This document shows positions 7,198 through 16,019 of a stretch of DNA of 64,000 bases, piece by piece. The notes under the pieces were generated by a model. The model searched no databases. It saw nothing but the letters and a program-made list of their open reading frames with translations, and was not told the DNA's origin. Within the stretch, counting starts at the first letter, position 1; every line of letters begins with the position of its first letter. Where the stretch lies: the NCBI GenBank assembly GCA_937872925.1, contig CALMUT010000160.1, positions 1 to 64,000 on the forward strand, in the 5' to 3' direction. A program made the position numbers and the translations under genes. The DNA comes from an uncultured Myxococcales bacterium. Lineage in GTDB: Bacteria > Myxococcota_A > Polyangia > Polyangiales > Polyangiaceae.

Positions 7198-9912
7198 GTG
7201 AACGCCCTGGGCCAAATCCGCGCCTTCCCGCGAGCAATCCGACAACGCATGGCGCGGTCGCGGGTCGCCGTGCTCTGCAGCATCTGCGTGTTGTGGATCG
7301 CTGCGTGTCTGGTCGCCTGGCCAACCCAAGCGCCGGCCCAGACCGCCGGCGTGAACGTGCTCTCGGGTCGTCTCCCAGTCAACGCCAGTGGTGTCGCGCG
7401 CGCGGAACGCATGACCGACGGCGTCGCCGCGGTGCGTGGGGATCATTGGAAGACCGACCGCACCGCCATCTTCCGATCGAATACTGCTTTCGTCGAGTTC
7501 GACTTGGGCGAAGAGCTGCCCATCACTTGCGGATACTTGCTGGGTGACAACAACGACACCTACACGCTCACGATTTCCTCGGATGGTGCGAGCTTCGCGC
7601 CACTTTGGGAAGCCGTTCCCACCGGCGGCAGCGGACTCCAACCTCGGTTGACGGATACGCTCAACGCCCGCGGTCGCTACATTCGGATCACGGCAAAGGG
7701 AGGCGACACTTCCTACTCCATCAGCGAAGTGCAGCTCTTTGGCGAGAAGCCGGATCCGTGGCCGCCCGCAATCGCAGAGCGCCCGGGCATTCCGCCGGAC
7801 GAACGGATGCGCAACCTGACGCTGAGCTTCGGCTTCTCCCTCGCCGCGTTTGCGCTCTTGGCCTACTCCGGGGCGCCCATCTGGTGGACGTTGCTCGCAC
7901 TTTTGATTCCGATCTTCGGTGGCTGGGAGCTCGTGGGCGCCATGCAGGACGACTGGCCCGTCGCGCAGCGAGAAATCGCGCTGCTACGCGGCACCATGGC
8001 CATGACAGCGCTCGTCGCGGTGTTGCGGGAGGCCTTTGCGCCCAAGCGCTTTCTCGCCAACGGCGCGGCAATCTTGGCGGTGCTAGGCGTATGCGCCACG
8101 ATTTCCGTGGCCGCGTTCTTCAATTTGGGTCGGCCCCAGTACATCGACCACAAACTGAACGAACCCAGCTTTGTGCACAATTTCGACATGCGGGTGTACT
8201 ACCCGGTCGGGAAATACTTCAAAGAGCTGCGTTTCGACGGCCTGTATATGGCCAGCGTGGCGGCCTATGCGGATGACGACCCGACGGTCACGCTGGAGTC
8301 CCTGTCGCACGTTCAGCTGCGCGATCTCAAGACGCATCGCATGACCAGCGTCGCTCAAGTGTCCAGCGAGATCCAGGCAGTCAAGGCACGCTTTTCAGAA
8401 GAGCGTTGGCAGCAGTTCATCGTGGACATGCGTTACTTCCGCGAGAACATGGGGGTACGCGACTACCTCGGCAGCATGCATGACCACGGGGGCAACGCCA
8501 CACCCGTATGGTTCACGCTGGCGCACTACATCTTCAAGAGCACGACGGCCAGCAACGAAACACTGTTCGTAGCGGCGATGCTCGACCCGCTCTTGCTACT
8601 GCTGGCGTTCCTCGCCATCGGTCGGACCTTTGGCGCCCGCACCATGCTCGTGTCGATGGTGCTGTGGGGCGCGAACGACTTTTATATGTTCGGCACCAAC
8701 TGGGCTGGCGCGACGCTGCGCCACGACTGGATGGCGTACCTGGCATTCGGGCTGTGTGCCCTGCGCAAAGAGCGCTGGGCGCTAGGGGGCGTGTTCTTGG
8801 CCGCGTCGGCCATGATTCGGGCGTTCCCCGCAATGGCCCTGGTCGCCCTGTCGATCCCGGTATTTTACTGGCTAAGCGCCTACGTGCAGGAACATAAGCG
8901 GCCGCCGCGCTTGGGGGACTTCGCCCGGGCACAAGCCCCGTTCTTGCGCGTTGCATTGGGCGCGACGATCACCGTTGCCGTGCTCTTTTTGATCTCTTCG
9001 CTGGTGCTTTCCTTCGACGCCTGGACGGAGTGGTTACACAAAGTCAGTCTTCTGAACAAAGACCCGCATGTGAATCACGTCAGCTGGCGTGGGCTGATCG
9101 GCGGCCCGGACGGCGTGCACAATCGACTGCTACGGGGGCGACTTCCCGTCTACATCGGCGGCATCGCCTTCTATCTCGGGTTGGTCATCCTTGCAGCAAA
9201 ACGACGGTCCTTTGCCGCGGTCGCGACCTTGGGCTTGATTGGCATTCCCCTCGCGTTCCATCCAGCCAACTACTACATCCACTTCATCTTCTTGATGCCG
9301 CTGATAGCGGTGGAGCGCAAAGTGCGCGGCGCCCGCCCGGTTGCATTTGGCGATGCGCTGATGTGGGGCGCGTTCCTATTCGTCTGCGGGGCACAGTACT
9401 GGACGACGCGCGAGTCCGATCTGGGGCTACACTTTCACTTTGCCAGTGCGCTGCTCTTTGTCGGCATCACCGTGGGTCTGCTTGCATTGCTGCTCCAAGA
9501 CACTATGCAAGAGCGCGGGGTGCTCGCGTTGCTCGAACCCGAGCTTGCCGTGGCTGCGGCAGGATCCGGCGCGGCCCTGGGCAGCGCCGGAATTGACGGC
9601 GGATTGGCTCCGGCCCCTGCGCCCAGCACGGACGCAAGCGCGGCCGACACAGACGCCAGTCCCGACTCCGAAGCCGATGGCTCCACCGTGCCCAGCGCCG
9701 CGCAGGCAGACGCCGAAGCAGAGGTGGACGCTGCTACGGAAGACTCGGCTCGGGTCAGCACTGCGCCGACAGACGCCGAAGCAGACGTGCACACCGTTGC
9801 CGACGCGCCGGCAGAGACCGTCGCAGAGGCCGTCGCGGACGCCGATCCGCAAGCCGATCCGGACGCCGATCCGGACGGCCGATCGAGCTCGCCGCCGAAA
9901 TCCGACGCCTAA
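7198..9912 (+). CDS. Large membrane protein with discoidin-like N-terminal domain and GT87-like membrane core
   Basis: This protein starts at a GTG and has 904 residues. A first membrane helix (about 20-42) precedes a beta-rich domain (about 60-180) with FVEFDLGEELPITCGYLLGD, DNNDTYTLTIS and YIRITAKGG, resembling F5/8 type C (discoidin) carbohydrate-binding modules. At least ten hydrophobic segments follow (about 200-760). The layout resembles polyprenyl-phosphate-dependent GT87/DUF2029-type mannosyltransferases. The last ~95 residues form an acidic Ala/Asp/Thr-rich tail with short repeats such as ADPDADPD. A role in surface glycan or lipoglycan synthesis is inferred from architecture. The gene is convergent with the urate hydroxylase gene. 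Confidence 0.7.
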   Translation: MNALGQIRAFPRAIRQRMARSRVAVLCSICVLWIAACLVAWPTQAPAQTAGVNVLSGRLPVNASGVARAERMTDGVAAVRGDHWKTDRTAIFRSNTAFVEFDLGEELPITCGYLLGDNNDTYTLTISSDGASFAPLWEAVPTGGSGLQPRLTDTLNARGRYIRITAKGGDTSYSISEVQLFGEKPDPWPPAIAERPGIPPDERMRNLTLSFGFSLAAFALLAYSGAPIWWTLLALLIPIFGGWELVGAMQDDWPVAQREIALLRGTMAMTALVAVLREAFAPKRFLANGAAILAVLGVCATISVAAFFNLGRPQYIDHKLNEPSFVHNFDMRVYYPVGKYFKELRFDGLYMASVAAYADDDPTVTLESLSHVQLRDLKTHRMTSVAQVSSEIQAVKARFSEERWQQFIVDMRYFRENMGVRDYLGSMHDHGGNATPVWFTLAHYIFKSTTASNETLFVAAMLDPLLLLLAFLAIGRTFGARTMLVSMVLWGANDFYMFGTNWAGATLRHDWMAYLAFGLCALRKERWALGGVFLAASAMIRAFPAMALVALSIPVFYWLSAYVQEHKRPPRLGDFARAQAPFLRVALGATITVAVLFLISSLVLSFDAWTEWLHKVSLLNKDPHVNHVSWRGLIGGPDGVHNRLLRGRLPVYIGGIAFYLGLVILAAKRRSFAAVATLGLIGIPLAFHPANYYIHFIFLMPLIAVERKVRGARPVAFGDALMWGAFLFVCGAQYWTTRESDLGLHFHFASALLFVGITVGLLALLLQDTMQERGVLALLEPELAVAAAGSGAALGSAGIDGGLAPAPAPSTDASAADTDASPDSEADGSTVPSAAQADAEAEVDAATEDSARVSTAPTDAEADVHTVADAPAETVAEAVADADPQADPDADPDGRSSSPPKSDA

Positions 9913-9925
9913 GCCCGAGCGTCGC

Positions 9926-11122
9926 TCACTGCGCGTCGTCGATGGGGGCGCCCTGGTCGATCCACCGGCCGAGCAACTCTCGCTCCTGGGGCGTCATCTT
10001 CGTCTTGTTGCCCAAGGGCATGCTGGGCGTCAGGACAGCGCGTTGCCGGATCTGAGGCGCGTACGCTTGCACCTGCTCCGGTGTATCAAACGCAACGCCG
10101 TTCGGCGCTGCCTTGAAAATGTCGTCGCTGGGGTGCGCAGAGTGGCAAGTCGTGCAGCGCGCTGAAACGACGTTCCAAACCTCGGAGAACACGACGGTCT
10201 GGCCGCCGGCCGCCGGCGCTGGCGGCTTGGTGGCAATCACAAGGGCCAGCATGGCGAGGGCCGCCGCGGGAAGGATCCACTTGTTTCGGTGCCCTCGATT
10301 CTTGAGGTTGAACCAATGGCGAGTCGTGGCACCGATTAGCGAGATGGCGCACAAGAGGATCCAGTTCCACTTGTGGTCAAAGGTGTGCGGGTAGTGATTG
10401 CTGATCATGATGAACAGCACCGGAAGCGTCATGTAGTTGTTGTGAAGCGAGCGCTGCTTGGCACGCGCCCCCTGGGATGCGTCGGGCTCTTTGCCAGCGA
10501 TCATCGCGTCCACCAGCTTGCGCTGCCCAGGAATGATCACGAAAAAGACATTGGCCGCCATGATCGTCCCGATGATGGCGCCGATGTGGATGAAAGCCGC
10601 GCGGTTGGTGAATACCTGCGTCAGCCCATAAGAGGACGCCGCAAAGAGCAGAAAGCCGACGCCGGCGAAGGCGGCGGGAACGCGCACGAGCGGCGAGTCA
10701 GCGAGCAAGTGGTAGACCAGCCACCCCGCAGCCAATGAGCCGAGTCCGATACCCACCGCGGCGCCGAATCCGACCGGCGACGTCTGCACGTCTATGAGAT
10801 ACGCGCGCCCGCCCATGTAGTAGACGAGTCCCAGCAGCAAGAATCCACTGATCCAAGTCGTATAGGCCTCCCACTTGATCCAGTGCAGGGTTTTGGGCAA
10901 CTGCGCGGGAGCCACCTGGTATTTCTGCACCACATAGAAGCCCCCCCCGTGCACGGACCAAAGCTCACCAGCCAGGCCTGCCTCGTCGATGTCACGCTCG
11001 GGTTTGCGCAGATTGCCGTCCAACCAATTGAAGTAGAACGAGCCGCCAATCCAGGCGATCCCAGCGATGATGTGCAGCCAACGCACGAGCAGGGAAATCC
11101 ATTGGTGCAGGTGGGGATCCAT
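9926..11122 (-). CDS. puuD: Membrane urate hydroxylase with C-terminal cytochrome c (PuuD type)
   Basis: The 398-residue protein starts at the ATG at 11122; the extra upstream frame lacks family features. It begins HQWISLLVRWLHIIAGIAWIGG. About eight membrane helices follow, with HNNYMTLPVLFIMISNHYP, typical of the urate oxidase N-terminal (DUF989) membrane family. After the last helix (about residue 300) is a periplasmic cytochrome c domain with the heme motif CTTCH. In Pseudomonas PuuD this architecture oxidises urate to 5-hydroxyisourate and passes electrons to the respiratory chain rather than making H2O2. No other purine-catabolism gene is visible nearby. It is divergent from the Ser/Thr kinase gene across about 206 bases. 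Confidence 0.85.
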   Translation of the reverse strand: MDPHLHQWISLLVRWLHIIAGIAWIGGSFYFNWLDGNLRKPERDIDEAGLAGELWSVHGGGFYVVQKYQVAPAQLPKTLHWIKWEAYTTWISGFLLLGLVYYMGGRAYLIDVQTSPVGFGAAVGIGLGSLAAGWLVYHLLADSPLVRVPAAFAGVGFLLFAASSYGLTQVFTNRAAFIHIGAIIGTIMAANVFFVIIPGQRKLVDAMIAGKEPDASQGARAKQRSLHNNYMTLPVLFIMISNHYPHTFDHKWNWILLCAISLIGATTRHWFNLKNRGHRNKWILPAAALAMLALVIATKPPAPAAGGQTVVFSEVWNVVSARCTTCHSAHPSDDIFKAAPNGVAFDTPEQVQAYAPQIRQRAVLTPSMPLGNKTKMTPQERELLGRWIDQGAPIDDAQ

Positions 11123-11328
11123 ACGATTGACCCGCGAGTCTAGAGAAAGAAGGTGGCTGCGGCAGAAATTTTGGTGGCGTGGCGGGGCTCTCGGCCAAGC
11201 TCCGGGAGGATCGCGCCCTTTGCCGGAAAGCTTTTCGCCGTCCGCCGCGGTTTCCGGCTCTCGGCTGGCACCCCTGGAGCCGCGCGTGATAGCCTTTTGC
11301 GGCGAATCATTCACCTTTTTCTTTCCTC

Positions 11329-12789
11329 ATGACCGCACAGAGTGACGAAATCCCTTCCGGCTCCATGGTCGCCGGGCGCTATCGCATCGAGCGTCGACTC
11401 GGGCAGGGCGGCATGGGCTCTGTGTACGAAGTGGAGCACTCCGTCACCGGGCAGCACTTGGCTCTGAAGCTGCTCGATCCCAAGCTGACCACCGACGCGG
11501 TCGCTTTGGAGCGGTTCCGACGCGAGTCACGCGCACCCGCACGCATCGACAGCGACCACGTGGTGAAGGTCACGGACGCAGATGTGGCGCCAGAGCTCGA
11601 TGGCGCGCCGTTCCTGGTGATGGAGCTGCTGCGCGGGGAGAGTTTCGACGAGTTGCTGAAGCGACGCGGACGTCTCGAGCCCGAAGAAGCCTTGGTCTAC
11701 CTACGACAGATCGCGCGGGCTCTAGACCGCGCCCATGCCCTCGGCATCATTCATCGCGACATCAAACCCGAGAACCTGATCCTGACCACGCGCGACGACG
11801 GCTCACCCTGCGTGAAGCTGCTGGACTTCGGGATCGCCAAGCTGACCGAAACCTCCGGTGCTGGCATGGAATCGAAGACCGCAACGGGCGAAGTTTTCGG
11901 CACACCCCTGTATATGTCGCCGGAACAAACCTTGGGCAGAGTGGACCGAATATCCCCGCAAACGGACGTCTGGGCCCTCGGCATTATCGCGCACAAACTA
12001 CTGGTCGGCGACGAACCCTGGACCGCCGAGACGCTGCCGCATTTGATTGCACAGATCGCCTACGAGCCACTGCCGGTGCCGAGCGAGCGCGGTTCGACCC
12101 TCGGTCCCAGCTTCGACAGTTGGTTCAAGACTTGCTGCGCGCGGGAAACCGACGGCCGATTCTCGTCCGCCGGCAAGGCCGTGCGTGAACTCGGGCACGC
12201 CCTCGGTCTGCGGGATCTGGCCAGCTCATCGCAGCATTCCATCGTTACGGATACCGGTTCGCAGGCGCGGCGCGCAAGCGCATTGGCCGAAACGGCCGTC
12301 GCGAGTTCTCAAGGCTCCATCGGTTCCGACACGCTCACTGCGCAAGTCGCGCCGGGCAAACCGAACTCCAAAGTCTTCGTGGCGGCGGTCGTCGGTGTTG
12401 CCGCGCTGATCGGTGTGATCGCATTCGTGGCGAGTCGCTCCCCAACGGCAGCGCCGACTGCCGACCCAATCGACAACGCAGGGGCGCGCGGAGCGGCTCC
12501 AACTCAGGTAGCGGCACCGGATCCAACCCAACCGGTGATCTTGCCCGCCGCAAGTGCTGCCAACCAGGGCGCCGGCTCGGCTTCGGCTTCGGCTTCGTCA
12601 GCGCCCACCCCCATCCCCCAACCCCCGACCGCAGCTCCTAAGCCGACGGCCAAACCCGCTTCAGCGCCGGCCCCCAAACCCGTCGCGGCCCCGCAGCCGA
12701 CGCCGGCTCCTGCCCCGAAACCATCGGCGACAACCCCTCTGCCCCCGACGCCTCCTCCCAAACCGGATCCCCTCAGCGGACGACACTGA
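11329..12789 (+). CDS. Transmembrane Ser/Thr protein kinase (PknB-like)
   Basis: This 486-residue kinase has an N-terminal catalytic domain (about 18-285). It contains the glycine-rich loop LGQGGMGSVYE, the VAIK-type lysine in LALKLLD, the catalytic loop HRDIKPENL, the DFGIAK metal site, and an activation segment ending GTPLYMSPEQ. A Ser/Gln-rich linker leads to one membrane helix (about 345-366, VFVAAVVGVAALIGVIAFVA) and then a Pro/Ala/Lys-rich outer tail of about 115 residues. It is therefore a membrane receptor-like kinase. Its TGA overlaps the ATG of the next gene by one base, and the four genes from here to 15780 are joined by overlaps, which suggests it senses or regulates those surface proteins. 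Confidence 0.93.
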   Translation: MTAQSDEIPSGSMVAGRYRIERRLGQGGMGSVYEVEHSVTGQHLALKLLDPKLTTDAVALERFRRESRAPARIDSDHVVKVTDADVAPELDGAPFLVMELLRGESFDELLKRRGRLEPEEALVYLRQIARALDRAHALGIIHRDIKPENLILTTRDDGSPCVKLLDFGIAKLTETSGAGMESKTATGEVFGTPLYMSPEQTLGRVDRISPQTDVWALGIIAHKLLVGDEPWTAETLPHLIAQIAYEPLPVPSERGSTLGPSFDSWFKTCCARETDGRFSSAGKAVRELGHALGLRDLASSSQHSIVTDTGSQARRASALAETAVASSQGSIGSDTLTAQVAPGKPNSKVFVAAVVGVAALIGVIAFVASRSPTAAPTADPIDNAGARGAAPTQVAAPDPTQPVILPAASAANQGAGSASASASSAPTPIPQPPTAAPKPTAKPASAPAPKPVAAPQPTPAPAPKPSATTPLPPTPPPKPDPLSGRH

Positions 12790-13769
12790 TGTTGCGCACA
12801 CAAACTCTCGCAGGGGCTTTGCTCTGCCTCACGATTTTCGCTACGGCGCCCGCGGCCACAGCGACCGAAAACGCGGCCGCGGCCGAAGCATTGTTTGTCC
12901 AAGCCAAAGAGCTGACGGCAGCGGGCAACTTCGCCGCCGCTTGCCCGAAGTTCCAGGCCAGCTACAAGCTCGACCGCACCCTGGGCACGCTGCTGAACCT
13001 TGCGGACTGCCACGAGAACCTCGGCAAGGTCGCGTCAGCCTGGGCCGAGTGGGGCGAAGCCGTCGAGATGGCAAAGAAGATGGGCGACGATCGAACCGCG
13101 TTTGCGGCTGAGCGCCGGGATGCGCTCACCCCGCGCCTGCCCAAGCTCACCTTGACCATTCCAACGTCAGTTCCCGCCCTCGACGTGTATCGGGACGGCG
13201 TGCGCATCGATCCCGGAGCGTACAACCTGGCACTGCCCGTCGATCCTGGCCCGGTGCGCCTGGTCGTCCGTCGCGGTGACAGGGTCTTGGATGAGCAGCA
13301 GCACAACTTGGCTGAAGCGCAACAGCTCAGTGTGTCCATCGATCTCGCTGCCATCGACAAGAAGTTCCCAGCTCCCAAACCGAAAGCGGGCACTGGACCG
13401 GACGGAAGACCCGTGTCCAGCTCGCAGAAGACCGTCGGCTATGTGGTCGGGGGCGTTGGGATCGCCGCGATCTTGACCGGCGTTGGATTCGGCGTTGTGG
13501 CACTCAGCAAGAAGAGTGACGCGGACGAGCCAGACGCCTGCGCCGAGCGCTTTTGTAGCAACAAAGGCCTGGATGCCGCGGACTCCGCCAAGTCCTTTGC
13601 CGAGATCGGCCAATGGGTCGGGATCGGTGGCGTGGTTGCCACTGCGGTGGGCGCGACGCTGGTTTTCACCGCGCCCAGCAGCGAACGCACGACCCAGCGG
13701 CGCCGCTTGCTGGCCTCGCCGTGGCTTTCGCCCTCTGCTGGCGGTTTCAGCGTGCGCGGAGAACTCTAG
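12789..13769 (+). CDS. Exported TPR/PEGA-domain protein with C-terminal membrane helices
   Basis: The protein has 326 residues and starts at the ATG overlapping the kinase stop codon. A signal peptide (about 1-24, LLCLTIFATAPAATA) is followed by helical repeats resembling a TPR (AEALFVQAKELTAAGNFAAACPKF, about 30-95). A beta domain of PEGA type follows (about 118-190, PALDVYRDGVRIDPG and GPVRLVVRRGDRVL). Two hydrophobic helices near the C terminus (VGYVVGGVGIAAILTGVGFG and GIGGVVATAVGATLVF) flank a short Cys-containing loop. This layout recurs next to Ser/Thr kinases in Myxococcota. A role in envelope sensing or scaffolding is inferred from context only. Confidence 0.8.
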   Translation: MLRTQTLAGALLCLTIFATAPAATATENAAAAEALFVQAKELTAAGNFAAACPKFQASYKLDRTLGTLLNLADCHENLGKVASAWAEWGEAVEMAKKMGDDRTAFAAERRDALTPRLPKLTLTIPTSVPALDVYRDGVRIDPGAYNLALPVDPGPVRLVVRRGDRVLDEQQHNLAEAQQLSVSIDLAAIDKKFPAPKPKAGTGPDGRPVSSSQKTVGYVVGGVGIAAILTGVGFGVVALSKKSDADEPDACAERFCSNKGLDAADSAKSFAEIGQWVGIGGVVATAVGATLVFTAPSSERTTQRRRLLASPWLSPSAGGFSVRGEL

Positions 13770-14158
13770 TGCGGCGCCTGCTTGCATCCGCTGTCATGCT
13801 CTTAGGCATGTCGGGATGTGTCAGCGCGTTGGGCGTGGACGAAGAGCGGGAGTCCGCCGTTGCGGCGCTGTGCCAATGCATCTCTGGGGGCGCAGGTAGC
13901 GCCTTCAACGACATCGACGATTGTCAACGCACGCTGAACGGTCGCTTGGACTCGTCAAGTGCAGGCACCCGCGCGGAGTGGCTAAAGAACTTCTCCGCTC
14001 GCGGCTGCGACCGCTGCAAGGACTTCCCTGGTCCGAAAGCCATTGAAGCCGTCTGTTTGCGCCTGGCACCGACATGCGCGCTGCAATTCGAGTCTTGTCA
14101 AAACCTGCCGTGCTGCAGCGGCGCCGCCTGCTCCGACGCCGGAAAGGTGTGTCAATGA
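13769..14158 (+). CDS. Small cysteine-rich lipoprotein
   Basis: This 129-residue protein starts at a GTG overlapping the preceding TAG by one base. The N terminus is a lipoprotein signal with lipobox LGMSGC. The mature part contains 13 further cysteines, including a terminal CSGAACSD motif. It is a shorter paralogue of the next gene: both start with a S-LGVD/LDVD element, a Cys-spaced helical segment and a RAEWLKNF / RAQWLAGF motif at equivalent positions. The protein is probably surface-attached or periplasmic and disulfide-stabilised. Its stop codon overlaps the next ATG (ATGA), so it is part of the kinase operon. Function is unknown. Confidence 0.75.
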   Translation: MRRLLASAVMLLGMSGCVSALGVDEERESAVAALCQCISGGAGSAFNDIDDCQRTLNGRLDSSSAGTRAEWLKNFSARGCDRCKDFPGPKAIEAVCLRLAPTCALQFESCQNLPCCSGAACSDAGKVCQ

Positions 14159-15780
14159 CGTCGAGACGCCGCCGACGCTACCTCTGGCTCCCGCTGCTCG
14201 CGCTCTTGACACTAGTCGGTTGCGCCAGCCTGCTGGACGTCGACGGCTACGAAAGCTCGCCCGAAACCCTGTGTGATTTGCTGGATCGCTGTTTCGAAGG
14301 GCAAGACCTGAGCGCCTGCCGGAGCGAGGTCGATGCCGCGCTCGACACCGCTTCACCGGAGGTACGCGCCCAATGGCTGGCGGGCTTCTTAGATCTGTCT
14401 TGCGCAAAGCAGTGTACCGGGGCGCGCCGCTGCCTGGACCTGGCTCCGCTTTGCGTTGGTGCGAGTGCCACCTGCGACCGCACCGAAGACTGCTGCGGCT
14501 TTTTGACTGGCCAGGCGGAGTGCAAGAGCTTGTCTGTCACCCCGCCTGGCCAAGAGCCCGTGCAGCAGTGCTGTCGCCCCCTTGGCGTTGCCTGCGCCGC
14601 GGACGCGCCGTGTTGTGCAGGATTGGAGTGCGACGCGCTCACTGGCACCTGCGGCGGCGTCAAGTGCAAGCTCGCGGACGAACGCTGCTCGGACGCCGCG
14701 GAGTGCTGTACGAAGATCTGCGACCGCACGCCAAATGGCGAAGGCTTCTGTGCAAAACAGGTCTGCTTGGAGGCTGGCTTCGACTGCGTCGCCGGCGACA
14801 CCTGTTGCGAGGGACTGCTCTGCGACGGCGGCAAGTGTCGAGTTCCGGGTTGCGGGATCCCCAACGGCGCGCCCTGCAACCCCCAGGGGGATCCAGAGAA
14901 CCCCAAAGAACGGTGCTGCGAAGGCAGCTGTGAGCCGCTAGCGCTGTCCAAGCCGACGACCAGCAACGACGAAATCCTAGGCGTATGCATCAAAGACGGC
15001 TGCTTTCCGCAGGACTCGGCCTGTGACCCCGACGGCAGCGTGCCCTGCTGCGCGGGCACCAGTTGCGTGAAAGGCGTCAATCGCTGTGGCACCAACTGCG
15101 TGGGCAAAGATGGCTACTGCGTTCGTGAATCGGACTGCTGCGGCGGGCAGGTACCGGTTGGCCCGACGGGCACACTCAAGAGCCTGCGCTGCGACCAAAC
15201 CACCAACACCTGCACGACCTGCACCAACGGTTATTGCGACAAGAACGAAGACTGCTGCGATGGCCTGACCTGCCACCCGACCGGAAAGGTCTGCGTGCCG
15301 GCTTGCAAGACCGCACCGGAAGCCGAGTGCTCCCACTCGATGACCCAGACCGGCGGCCTGCTGGCCGTCGAGACGTCTCCAGGAGTGTACCAACACTGCA
15401 ACAACAACTTGCAGCATTACGTCGACCAAACGTGCGTAGAAACAGTCTGCAACGCCGACAGGTCGTGCTGCTGCAACCAATGGGACGAACTGTGCGCGCT
15501 GGCGGCGTTCGCCGCGTGTCCGCCGACCCAGAATTGCGCAACCTTCGAGACGAAGTGTAGCCACTCGATGGACCAGATTGGCTCGATCCTGGGCACACCC
15601 GCCGGAGCGACTGGAAGCTACAAGTCTTGCGACCCGACCGGCACGCCCTACCTGGTAAAAGCCACCTGCGTCGACACCGTTTGTAAGCTCATGCCGCAGT
15701 GTTGCTGTGGCTATTGGAGCGCTGCCTGCGTGGGGCAGTACACCGCGCTCAAGCTGGGCGCCGACCCCAACTGTAAGTAG
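14155..15780 (+). CDS. Large cysteine-rich repeat lipoprotein
   Basis: When started at the ATG at 14155 (ATGA overlap with the upstream stop), this protein has 541 residues. The signal ends in the lipobox-like LLTLVGC. A domain like the whole preceding protein (about 25-105) comes first. Many small knottin-like CC-containing repeats follow (CCRPLGVAC, CCAGLEC, CCTKIC, CCEGLLC and others, about 110-400). At the C terminus are two copies of a CSHSM domain (ECSHSMTQTGGLL ... CCCNQWDELC and KCSHSMDQIGSIL ... CCCGYWSAAC). It is probably an exported, heavily disulfide-bonded surface protein. I know no function for it. A structured inverted repeat follows the gene. Confidence 0.78.
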   Translation: MTSRRRRRYLWLPLLALLTLVGCASLLDVDGYESSPETLCDLLDRCFEGQDLSACRSEVDAALDTASPEVRAQWLAGFLDLSCAKQCTGARRCLDLAPLCVGASATCDRTEDCCGFLTGQAECKSLSVTPPGQEPVQQCCRPLGVACAADAPCCAGLECDALTGTCGGVKCKLADERCSDAAECCTKICDRTPNGEGFCAKQVCLEAGFDCVAGDTCCEGLLCDGGKCRVPGCGIPNGAPCNPQGDPENPKERCCEGSCEPLALSKPTTSNDEILGVCIKDGCFPQDSACDPDGSVPCCAGTSCVKGVNRCGTNCVGKDGYCVRESDCCGGQVPVGPTGTLKSLRCDQTTNTCTTCTNGYCDKNEDCCDGLTCHPTGKVCVPACKTAPEAECSHSMTQTGGLLAVETSPGVYQHCNNNLQHYVDQTCVETVCNADRSCCCNQWDELCALAAFAACPPTQNCATFETKCSHSMDQIGSILGTPAGATGSYKSCDPTGTPYLVKATCVDTVCKLMPQCCCGYWSAACVGQYTALKLGADPNCK

Positions 15781-15814
15781 CCCCATCGGCACCGGAATGC
15801 GCTTCTGCTCGACT

Positions 15815-15859
15815 GCGCAACTGCTTCCGCCGGTTTGCAGCGGAACGAAATAGTTGCGC
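15815..15859 (+). terminator. Nested hairpin after the cysteine-rich operon and before nirS
   Basis: GCGCAACT (15815-15822) pairs perfectly with AGTTGCGC (15852-15859). Inside it TTCCGC (15825-15830) pairs with GCGGAA (15840-15845), giving an extended structure of about 45 bases. No U tract follows. It may act as an intrinsic terminator or RNA-stability element for the Cys-rich operon, or as a regulatory structure ahead of nirS. Confidence 0.45.
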
Positions 15860-15901
15860 GTATTCCACTGGGTGCCACATGCGGCAGATCAACTCACCGG
15901 A

Positions 15902-15907
15902 TATAAT
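15902..15907 (+). promoter_or_regulatory. Candidate -10 element of the nir operon
   Basis: A perfect TATAAT lies in the only AT-rich patch upstream of nirS, 113 bases before its start codon. No good -35 hexamer is present at 16-18 bases spacing, which would suit an activator-dependent promoter. A TTGAT half-site of FNR/DNR type lies downstream at 15914, but its partner (CCCAA) is poor. Confidence 0.35.
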
Positions 15908-16019
15908 ACTCCGTTGATATGGCCCAAATCATCGCTAATGCGAGATGTCATACCCATCCTGATAGGAGGCACATAGGTTGCCCCTCGGCGGTCAACCGCG
16001 CCCTCGATGGAGGATCCTC

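Noticed and set aside
12574-12600. Short GGCTTC-type tandem repeat
   Set aside because: A few hexamer copies inside the Ala/Ser/Pro-rich kinase linker; ordinary low-complexity coding DNA, not a CRISPR or mobile-element repeat.
15914-15928. FNR/DNR-like site (TTGAT ATGG CCCAA) upstream of nirS
   Set aside because: Only one half-site is good; the second matches three of five positions and it lies downstream of the TATAAT, so I did not call it as a site.
15978-16019. Upstream TTG start for nirS with AGGAGG eight bases before it
   Set aside because: It would add 14 residues in front of an otherwise regular lipoprotein signal; the ATG at 16020 also has GGAGG at good spacing.
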